DNA of 11,017 nt from Nitriliruptoraceae bacterium (lineage in GTDB: Bacteria > Actinomycetota > Nitriliruptoria > Nitriliruptorales > Nitriliruptoraceae): contig SKTG01000347.1 in NCBI GenBank assembly GCA_007118045.1, forward strand, positions 1-11,017, given 5' to 3'. The number at the start of each line of letters is the position of its first letter. The first letter of the stretch is position 1. A model generated the notes under the pieces. The model did no database searches and was not told the DNA's origin. It saw only the letters and a program-made list of their open reading frames with translations. This document shows positions 5,824-11,017 of the stretch, in pieces. Made by a program: the position numbers and the translations under genes.

Positions 5824-6191
5824 CTACGGAGTGGCGGTAGCTGGCGGGGCGGGTATCCCGAAGGCGACCGTCGCTCCGGGGCCTGGCTCGATCCAGAGGT
5901 GGCCACCGTGGGCCTCGACCAGTTCGCGCGCGATCGCCAGTCTGAGGCAGGCCCCGCCGCCGTGGTCCAGGGCCCTGGCATCGCCGTGCACCGGCACGGC
6001 CCCTTGGCCTCGAGCTCGATCGTGACGTGCTGCCGTGCGGCGACGGGGGTGAGCGCCTCTGCGGCACCATCGGCCAGCTCGGCGAGATCCAACGGGATGC
6101 GCTCGAGCCGCACCTCGCCGGCTTCGAGCCCGGTGAGCACGAGGAGGTCATCGACCATGCCGCGCAGCAGCTGCACATCGGTGCGAGCGGT
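5824..6191 (-). pseudogene. Histidine kinase remnant (truncated, frameshifted, internal deletion)
   Basis: On the minus strand a frame opening after TGA 6194-6192 reads VQLLRGMVDDLLVLTGLEAG, then EVRLERIPLDLAELADGAAE and QHVTIELEAKG. This is the end of a HisKA helix pair and the entry of the HATPase domain. Near 6000 the frame must shift (equivalent to one lost base) to continue as VPVHGDARALDHGGGACLR, then LAIARELVEAHGGHLWIEPG and ATVAFGIPAP, ending TAG 5826-5824. About 75-80 residues between VHGDA and the G2-box-like GGGACLRLAIA (normally GGTGLGLAIA) are missing, including the N box remainder, D box and lid. The N-terminus with the H-box (SHELRTPL) is also gone. It cannot bind ATP or phosphorylate itself. 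No response regulator is nearby. Confidence 0.75.
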
Positions 6192-6380
6192 TCACCGTCG
6201 CCTTCGGCGCCGCAGATCTGGCTCCGACGGACGGGTAGCACCCCACACCGGGACGATGCCCTGGCGTGCGAACGCGGCATCGCTGCTGCTCCTGCGGGCC
6301 AGATCCTGGGGCAGGACGAGGGTTCGCACCACGATGAGCACGCACGTTCAGCGCAGCAGCAGGACGCGTGCGAACGCGCC

Positions 6381-7340
6381 TCAGGCTGGAACGATCGCTA
6401 CGACCACCTTGCCGAGAGCGCGGCCCTCACCGACGTAGCTCAGGGCCTGCGGCACCTCCTCGAGTCGGAACGTTCGGTCGATGTGGATCCTCACCTCACC
6501 GGCGCGACATAGCTCCGCGAGCGGCTCGAAGTGGGGCGGCCCGAGATCGACAGCGAGCATCCCCACGCGCCGCCGGGTAGCCCGACCGACCAGGGCCCCG
6601 AGGGTCACGATCGGCAACAGCGTGCGGACGGCCCCACCGACACACTGGTAGCGGCCCCCGGGTGCGAGCGCCCGTCGACAGGCGAACACCGAACGGGTGG
6701 CCACGAGGTCGAGGATACGGTCGAACGGCGAGAAGTCGGAGAAGTCCTGGCACCGATAGTCACCGACCTCGTCAGCCCCCAACGACCGCATGAACTCGAG
6801 CTTGCCGGCGTTATCGATCCCGGTCACGTGCGCTCCGGCCCGCTTGGCCAGCTGGATCGCGAACGCTCCCGAACCGCCGCCCCCGCCGTTGATCAACACC
6901 CGCTGCCCGGCCACCACCCCACGGGTTCCCTGCAGTGCGATCGCGCCCGCTTGTGGCAGCGTCGCCGCGTCCGCGAACGTCAACTCCTTCGGCTTCGGGG
7001 CGAGAACCGCCTCCGTGGCGATCGTGTACTCGGCGAACCCGCCCTTCAACTGGAGGTTGTCCCCATACACCTCATCATCCACGCGGAACCGGGTCACCGC
7101 GTCACCGACTGCTGCGACGCGACCCGCGATGTCGGAACCAAGCGTTCGGCGCCTCGGGCTGCGCAACCCACAGATCCGCGCGTACAACGGCGAGCCTCGC
7201 AGACACTCCCAGTCCGAGAGGTTGACCGATGTCGCGACCACCTCGACCAGCACCTGCTTCGCGCCCGGAGAGGGTACCGGCACCTCTTCGACCCGAAGCA
7301 GGTCAGGCGGCCCATACCGGTCGTAGACGACCGCCTTCAT
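6381..7340 (-). CDS. NAD(P)-dependent quinone oxidoreductase / zinc-independent MDR dehydrogenase
   Basis: A 319-residue protein beginning MKAVVYDRYGPPDLLRVEEV, the standard N-terminus of quinone-oxidoreductase-type medium-chain dehydrogenases. The GroES-like domain spans about 1-125 (TSVNLSDWECLRGS; LGSDIAGRVAAVGDAVTRFR at 67-86; GGFAEYTIA). The nucleotide-binding domain follows (ATLPQAGAIALQGTR; VLINGGGGGSGAFAIQLAKR at 148-167, a Gly-rich dinucleotide loop; LGADEVGDY). The tail is GRALGKVVVAIVP. No structural-zinc cysteine cluster is present, so it is a zinc-independent MDR enzyme reducing quinones or enones with NAD(P)H; the substrate is unknown. TTGGAGGGCGA precedes the ATG. It is divergent from the unknown gene at 7927 across a long gap. 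Confidence 0.92.
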   Translation of the reverse strand: MKAVVYDRYGPPDLLRVEEVPVPSPGAKQVLVEVVATSVNLSDWECLRGSPLYARICGLRSPRRRTLGSDIAGRVAAVGDAVTRFRVDDEVYGDNLQLKGGFAEYTIATEAVLAPKPKELTFADAATLPQAGAIALQGTRGVVAGQRVLINGGGGGSGAFAIQLAKRAGAHVTGIDNAGKLEFMRSLGADEVGDYRCQDFSDFSPFDRILDLVATRSVFACRRALAPGGRYQCVGGAVRTLLPIVTLGALVGRATRRRVGMLAVDLGPPHFEPLAELCRAGEVRIHIDRTFRLEEVPQALSYVGEGRALGKVVVAIVPA

Positions 7341-7587
7341 TCGCCCTCCAAGGTGGACCGCGCGACCGCCCGTGCTCGCCAGAGCGGCGATCCGGCGCAG
7401 GCGACTGCTGACGTCCGGGACGTTGCAGGCGATCAGTCGCGTCCGGCGACGAGCGCATGGACCAGGGGCAGCAACGTCCCGTCAGGTCGGTAGCTTCAGC
7501 GTAGCGACGTCGGTTCGTTGCGATGCAGTCGGACTCAGCCACCGTGGGTGTCGAGGATCACGCCCTCGAGCTCCACCACCGGGGGTC

Positions 7588-7606
7588 GTCACCCCACCCG
7601 GGTGAC
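7588..7606. repeat. Inverted repeat, 7-bp arms, 5-bp spacer
   Basis: GTCACCC (7588-7594), CACCC, GGGTGAC (7600-7606): a perfect inverted repeat in the middle of the divergent gap. It could be an operator half-site pair or a small hairpin. Confidence 0.4.
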
Positions 7607-7788
7607 ATGTCGGCGCCGAGGAGACACGAGGATCCCGGGCAGCGAGCTCCCCAGCTGGCGAGGTCGATGCGCCACCAACGACGATCGAGGCTCGCAACCG
7701 GGATGGGGACGTTTCCACTGACGCTGCCGAGGGAGCACCGGGCGTCGAACCTCCCTCGCACCCGCTGAGCAGGATCCTGCGCGAGGTC

Positions 7789-7802
7789 GGGTCCTTGGAC
7801 CC
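7789..7802. repeat. Inverted repeat GGGTCC-TT-GGACCC
   Basis: Perfect 6-bp arms around two T residues, about 125 bases before the unknown gene at 7927. This is the size of a dimeric repressor operator; the role is unknown. Confidence 0.35.
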
Positions 7803-7854
7803 TGCGACGCCGGCCCGAACGGCGGATACTTGAAGCGGTCGGCTGACGCTGAGT

Positions 7855-7871
7855 GCTCGACGCTGTCGAGC
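7855..7871. repeat. Inverted repeat GCTCGAC-GCT-GTCGAGC
   Basis: Perfect 7-bp arms with a 3-base centre, ending 55 bases before the start codon at 7927, where a promoter operator would sit. It might instead be a leader hairpin. Confidence 0.4.
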
Positions 7872-7926
7872 GCTCCACCCTCGAAGGCAGCGAGGATGAA
7901 CCACACCGGCTCGGACGGAGGAGGCC

Positions 7927-8991
7927 ATGAGCGAAACCGTCACCGCCCCGAGCCCTTTCGCGCTGGAACTGTCGTCCCTCCGAGGCCTGCTGGTCATCGA
8001 TCTGGCTGACGACCCGATCTATCGGACGTTGGAGCCTCAGCTGATCGACGGCGCTGATGGGGCCGGGCTCACGCTGCTCGCCTACCGGCATGACGGTCGT
8101 GTCGAGCTGTACGCCGAACCGCACCTGCAGGTCGACCCGTCGGGCTACGACGGCCTGGAGCAGGGCCTGGCCGGTATCGAGCGGGCCGCGTTCGATCCAG
8201 CCCGTTTCGAGATCACCGACGACGGCCTGAAGGTCGACATCGCCTTCACCGCACCCAACGGACGCCGGATCGAGCTCCACCTGCACGAACACCTCAGAGC
8301 TCGTCGGGACCACTTCCCGCTGCTCGCACCGGTCGGAGGGTCGTTCGACGCACCGGCGTTCTTCCCCTTCCTGTGGCTGCCGACGATGTCCTTCGTACCG
8401 GTCCGCAGATCCGAGGTGGCACTGCGGGTCGACGGACAGCCCCGCGCCATCAGCCGGCTGCCGCTGCCAATCGGTGGGCGCCGCTGCCTGATGGCCCGCT
8501 ACGACCTCGACGCCATGGTGTGCCAGCTCAATCCCAGCTGGTCGGCCGACCCGACACAGAGACTGGCCGGCGCCGCAGGGACATCGCCCCCCGACGGGCG
8601 GGACGTCGTCGACGTGGATGGGGAGCCCAGCCTGGCCGGACTGGGGGTCCGCCGTGGGGTTCACAGCTGTGCCGTGAGGCTGGAGCCCCCGTTGCCCGAC
8701 CCGCTGCGCGTGGCCCCACCGGCGCACCGCCAGGGGCGCGTACAGCTGGAGGCCGACGGCGCCATCCAACTGCAGGGGCGGTACGAGCTCGAGCGCACGA
8801 CCGATCGGGTGACTCTCGTCATCGACCGGATCGGCCCCTGGCGGACCCGGCAGCGCCGTCCGCTGCTCGGCGTTCTGTTCCGCCTACCGATCTTCCGCCG
8901 CTGGCCGACGACCTACCGCTGGGAAGCCACACTGGATCTCACGGCCTCCCCGGGGTCCCCGTGGACCTCGCGATGGTCGCGAAGCGGATGA
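7927..8991 (+). CDS. Unknown 354-residue protein
   Basis: Full-length frame with a very strong ribosome site (GGAGGAGG, then CC, then ATG) and coding-like codon use, so it is clearly a gene. I do not recognise the family. It starts MSETVTAPSPFALELSSLRG, with no signal peptide or membrane segment. An alternating beta-type middle (LLAYRHDGRVELYAEPHLQV; LKVDIAFTAPNGRRIELHLH) is followed by FFPFLWLPTMSFVPVRRSEV at about 144-165, then ALRVDGQPRAISRLPLPIGG, a strand-rich second half (GAIQLQGRYELERTTDRVTL) and a basic C-terminal tail (PIFRRWPTTYRW). The pattern suggests a lipocalin- or AttH/CrtC-like beta-barrel, but this is a guess. It probably acts in the cytoplasm. Upstream lie several palindromes; downstream a convergent GNAT gene lies 37 bases away. 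Confidence 0.8.
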   Translation: MSETVTAPSPFALELSSLRGLLVIDLADDPIYRTLEPQLIDGADGAGLTLLAYRHDGRVELYAEPHLQVDPSGYDGLEQGLAGIERAAFDPARFEITDDGLKVDIAFTAPNGRRIELHLHEHLRARRDHFPLLAPVGGSFDAPAFFPFLWLPTMSFVPVRRSEVALRVDGQPRAISRLPLPIGGRRCLMARYDLDAMVCQLNPSWSADPTQRLAGAAGTSPPDGRDVVDVDGEPSLAGLGVRRGVHSCAVRLEPPLPDPLRVAPPAHRQGRVQLEADGAIQLQGRYELERTTDRVTLVIDRIGPWRTRQRRPLLGVLFRLPIFRRWPTTYRWEATLDLTASPGSPWTSRWSRSG

Positions 8992-9028
8992 GGGCCCAGG
9001 GAGGCCGTCATCGCAACATGCGCAGCGG

Positions 9029-9577
9029 TCAGGGTCGCGGTCCTGGGGCGAGCTCCCGCACCATCCGGACCTCATCGAAGGTGGCACCTGCCACCTGTTC
9101 GCGCTGGGTCTCGCCGTCCCGCACCCAGCCACGACGCTCGTAGAAGCCGATCGAGCGAGCGTTGCCTGCGGCTACCCACAGCAGTGCACCGAGGTGACCG
9201 TCGGAGGCGAGGAGTTCGTGGACGCGGCGCAGCAAGGCGCTTCCGTGACCGCATCCCCAGCTCGAGGGATCGGCGTACAGGACGTAGAGCTGGGCGGTCA
9301 GGGCAGCCGCTGGCCCGATAGCGGGTCCGCAAACCGCGACGGCACGGGGCGGTCCGCCCCAAGAGGCGGTTGAGACCAGTCGATGGACGCCATCCCGTCG
9401 CACTCCCGCGAGCCCATCGGTCCATCGCTCGAGCCACGCGTCCTCGGCGAGGCCGTCGAGGACGGCATCCGGCACGATGCCGCGGTAGGCCGTCCGCCAC
9501 GAGCGAACCTGGAGTGCAGCGATGGCAGCGGCGTCTCCGGCCTCCGCCTCGCGGACGATCGGACCTTCGTCGCTCAT
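9029..9577 (-). CDS. GNAT-family N-acetyltransferase
   Basis: A 182-residue protein from ATG 9577 (MSDEGPIVREAEAGDAAAIA, the usual GNAT opening). Hallmarks: VRSWRTAYRGIVPDAVLDGL (about 24-43), the strand AQLYVLYADPSSWGCGHGSA (about 95-114) holding the acetyl-CoA pyrophosphate loop W-G-C-G-H-G in place of R/Q-G-x-G-x-G/A, and the conserved NARSIGFYERRGW near 139-151. Transfers an acetyl group from acetyl-CoA to an unknown amine. A frame extension to 9613 exists but adds no family sequence. It is preceded, 4 bases away, by the end of a second, truncated GNAT, suggesting an old tandem pair. Confidence 0.88.
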   Translation of the reverse strand: MSDEGPIVREAEAGDAAAIAALQVRSWRTAYRGIVPDAVLDGLAEDAWLERWTDGLAGVRRDGVHRLVSTASWGGPPRAVAVCGPAIGPAAALTAQLYVLYADPSSWGCGHGSALLRRVHELLASDGHLGALLWVAAGNARSIGFYERRGWVRDGETQREQVAGATFDEVRMVRELAPGPRP

Positions 9578-9581
9578 GTGG

Positions 9582-9896
9582 TCACTCGCCAACGGACTCG
9601 GTCGACCGCCCACGCCGGCCGAGCACCAACCGGCAGACGACCCTGGCGTAGCTCCGGTAGGTGATCGCCGCCAGCAGCCGCTCGCGGCGTCGATGGAAGC
9701 CCAACGTATCGACGTTGTCGTTCATGGTGACGAGCCACAGCCGCCGGGCACCCGCTGCGGCGGTCGCGTCGACGACGGCCTCCACGAGGAGGGTGCCGGT
9801 CCCGGCGAGCCGTCGATCGTCCGTCACCACGAGCGCCGGTGGTGCACGCTCTTTCGGGTGGTCGAGCGCGACGTCCTCGCGCGTGCTCAGAGATAC
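9582..9896 (-). pseudogene. GNAT acetyltransferase remnant (N-terminus lost, C-terminus scrambled)
   Basis: The minus-strand frame opens after TGA 9899-9897 and reads VSLSTREDVALDHPKERAPP, then the acetyl-CoA-loop-like RRLAGTGTLLVEAVVDATAA, the core strand GARRLWLVTMNDNVDTLGFH, and ends at TGA 9584-9582. The middle is a classic GNAT motif A/B region (GxGTxLLEAVV...RRLWLVTTNDN...LGFYRRRGF). The N-terminal half of the domain is missing. After GFHRRR the expected Gly-Phe-Arg-Leu-Ala-Ala run is altered (RRRERLLAAI) and the tail is unlike the family. It may still be translated from a GTG at 9830, but is unlikely to be a working enzyme. Confidence 0.7.
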
Positions 9897-9946
9897 TCAC
9901 AAGGGCGCATGCGGCGAAGCGAACAGGATCACCGATCGGAGCTGAC

Positions 9947-10462
9947 GTGGATCGCAGGCTGTTCGTCCTTCGGCACGCGAAGTCCTCGTGGAACCACAGC
10001 GGTCTCGCGGATCACGATCGGCCTCTGTCAGGCCGCGGCCAGAAGGCCTTGCCACGGCTCCGACGTGCGCTCGAGGAACGTGCTCCGAGCATCGAGGTGG
10101 TGCTGTGCTCCTCCGCGGTACGTACCGTCGCCACGCTGGATGGGGTGCGGACCGCGCTTCCCGACCATGTTCAGGTCACCATCGACGACCAGCTGTACGG
10201 CGCCGGGGGGCAGACCTGGTTCGAACGGTGCCAGCAGGTGGGCGATCACGTCGAAGGTTTGCTGGTGATCGGCCACAACCCCGGCCTTGAGCGTCTGATC
10301 CACGACCTGGCACCGACCGGCGAGCCGGCGGCCCGGGAGTTGCTCGTCCGAGGCTTCCCGACCGGAGCGCTGGCCGAGCTGGTCATCCCCGGCCCATGGA
10401 GTGCGCTCGCCTACGACTCCTGCTACCTCGCCGCCATGCAGATCCCTCGCGAGCTGGCGTGA
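9947..10462 (+). CDS. SixA-like histidine phosphatase (phosphohistidine phosphatase family)
   Basis: A 171-residue protein. GTG 9947 opens MDRRLFVLRHAKSSWNHSGL: the RHA-K-S-S-W start (Arg9-His10) of the SixA branch of the histidine phosphatase superfamily, followed by DHDRPLSGRGQKALPRL, VVLCSSAVRT (54-60 region) and the second catalytic histidine in VIGHNPGLE (His110). All core residues are present: Arg9-His10-(Ala), Arg59 and His110. SixA removes phosphate from phosphohistidine, for example on HPt domains; other members act on small phosphate esters, so the substrate is open. The start is favoured by GGAG 6 bases upstream; the longer frame from 9839 is antisense to the GNAT remnant. Confidence 0.9.
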   Translation: MDRRLFVLRHAKSSWNHSGLADHDRPLSGRGQKALPRLRRALEERAPSIEVVLCSSAVRTVATLDGVRTALPDHVQVTIDDQLYGAGGQTWFERCQQVGDHVEGLLVIGHNPGLERLIHDLAPTGEPAARELLVRGFPTGALAELVIPGPWSALAYDSCYLAAMQIPRELA

Positions 10463-10594
10463 CGCCGGGCACCGCGCGTGGCGGCGACCGACTCATGAAC
10501 AGCCAACTCGGTGACAGCGGACCGCGCCGGCGACCTTCAGGGTCCACCGTTCCGTGATCAGGACTCCACAGCGGGGAAGGTGCCTCGCGACCCC
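10463..10594. other. Convergent intergenic gap
   Basis: 132 bases between the ends of the histidine phosphatase and TetR genes. No strong hairpin is seen; a 5-bp stem (CCCTC/GAGGG, 10592-10607) overlaps the TetR stop. Nothing else is recognised. Confidence 0.4.
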
Positions 10595-11017
10595 TCACCG
10601 GCGAGGGCCGACCCCATGGGCACGCAGGAACAAGTCGACCCCAGAGCGGGCGCGTTCCTTCACCACCGCGTCCGAGGTTGGTCGTCCCTCGGCGTCGAAC
10701 AGGGCCTCGTCGAGCGATGCTCCGAGTACGAGGAACGCGAGCTGCTCGGCGGCTCGCTCAGGGTCGGCGACCCGGAGCAGACCACGCGCTTCGTATCGCT
10801 GCAGCGCTCGGGCGATGGTGGAGATCACGCGGCGGGGGGCACGGTCGTAGTAGTCGCGTGCCAGGTCGGGGAACCGGGAGGTTTCCCGGATCAGCAGCCG
10901 TCGGATGGCCACGACACGGCCACCCAGCACCGCCCGCGCATGGAGCTCCCCGAGCTGCCGAAGCTCCTCGATCGGATCGCCCTCACCGAGTCCATCCACC
11001 ACCTGCCCCGAGAACCG
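10595..11017 (-). CDS. TetR-family regulator, C-terminal ligand domain (runs off right edge)
   Basis: 140 residues are visible, open at the right edge; the DNA-binding helix-turn-helix would lie beyond 11017. The visible part reads VAIRRLLIRETSRFPDLARD, YYDRAPRRVISTIARALQRY and EARGLLRVADPERAAEQLAF, then LVLGASLDEAL and a short tail with FLRAHG. This is the AefR-like TetR C-terminal pattern (RLxIxExxRFPxLxxxFYExxPxRV...LxxAxxRGxLRVxDPxxAAExL). Members repress efflux or catabolic genes and release DNA on binding a small ligand; the ligand and target are unknown. The frame continues upstream of a GTG at 11002, so that GTG is not the true start. Confidence 0.85.
   Translation of the reverse strand, partial: RFSGQVVDGLGEGDPIEELRQLGELHARAVLGGRVVAIRRLLIRETSRFPDLARDYYDRAPRRVISTIARALQRYEARGLLRVADPERAAEQLAFLVLGASLDEALFDAEGRPTSDAVVKERARSGVDLFLRAHGVGPRR

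Larger units (their letters stand above)
7341..7926. other. Long divergent intergenic region (586 bp) with several palindromes
   Basis: No frame here shows a convincing family. One minus-strand frame contains a lipobox-like LLSGC near 7758 but no membrane segment before it. The region lies between two diverging genes and carries three separate inverted repeats and the palindrome AGGATCCT (7771-7778), more structure than other gaps of this window. It may be a regulatory region or a decayed gene. Confidence 0.45.

Noticed and set aside
7482..7997. Minus-strand frame with a lipobox-like LLSGCEGG near 7758
   Set aside because: There is no hydrophobic signal segment before the cysteine, and the following sequence is Ser/Pro/Arg-rich without a family match. 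It might be a decayed lipoprotein but cannot be supported.
7558..8769. 403-codon open frame on the minus strand
   Set aside because: Most of it is antisense to the unknown gene at 7927, which has a far better ribosome site and protein-like composition.

Overview
This is a high-GC, gene-dense window with short intergenic gaps and frequent GTG/ATG starts behind GGAGG-type ribosome sites. Its gene content is typical of Actinomycetota: a SARP-type activator, an ECF42-type sigma factor with a DGPF partner, a DUF427 protein and DUF1059 proteins. I cannot assign a genus from the sequence alone. I see no rRNA, tRNA, CRISPR array, transposase or phage gene.

Layout from left to right. (1) 1-187, minus: the N-terminus of a ferredoxin-like/metallo-beta-lactamase-fold protein, running off the left edge. 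(2) 188-788: no intact gene. It holds a ParE/RelE-like toxin remnant and a perfect 10-bp inverted repeat. (3) 789-1156, minus: two tiny tandem DUF1059 proteins; the first (50 aa) is below usual ORF-calling cutoffs. They are divergent from (4) a 249-aa SARP/BTAD transcriptional activator at 1225-1974, plus. The 68-bp gap between them holds three GTTGG-core direct repeats exactly 11 bp apart, the layout of SARP binding sites, with a TAGTGT -10-like hexamer 8 bp further on, pointing at the DUF1059 genes. (5) 2188-4334, minus: an AHSA1/SRPBCC protein, then a DGPF (YCII-related) protein overlapping an ECF42-type sigma factor by 8 bp. A TGTCGA-17 bp-CGTC promoter sits in front of the DGPF gene and matches the recalled ECF42 consensus, so this pair probably autoregulates. 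(6) 4612-5778, plus: an ABM-domain monooxygenase-like protein and a two-domain DUF427 protein. (7) 5824-6191, minus: a wrecked histidine kinase. (8) 6381-7340, minus: a zinc-independent quinone oxidoreductase/MDR enzyme. (9) 7341-7926: a long divergent intergenic region containing several palindromes. (10) 7927-8991, plus: a 354-aa protein of no family I recognise. (11) 9029-9896, minus: an intact GNAT acetyltransferase preceded by the remnant of a second GNAT. (12) 9947-10462, plus: a SixA-like histidine phosphatase. (13) 10595-11017, minus: the C-terminal part of a TetR regulator, running off the right edge.

The window is an accessory-type patchwork of one- and two-gene units, several of them regulatory or stress-related, with at least two clear pseudogenes. 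The most interesting unit is the SARP-DUF1059 pair: an activator of the antibiotic-pathway type, with no biosynthetic genes nearby, whose likely binding site faces two small Cys/His-bearing proteins. The ECF42/DGPF unit with its own recognisable promoter is the second strong regulatory circuit.
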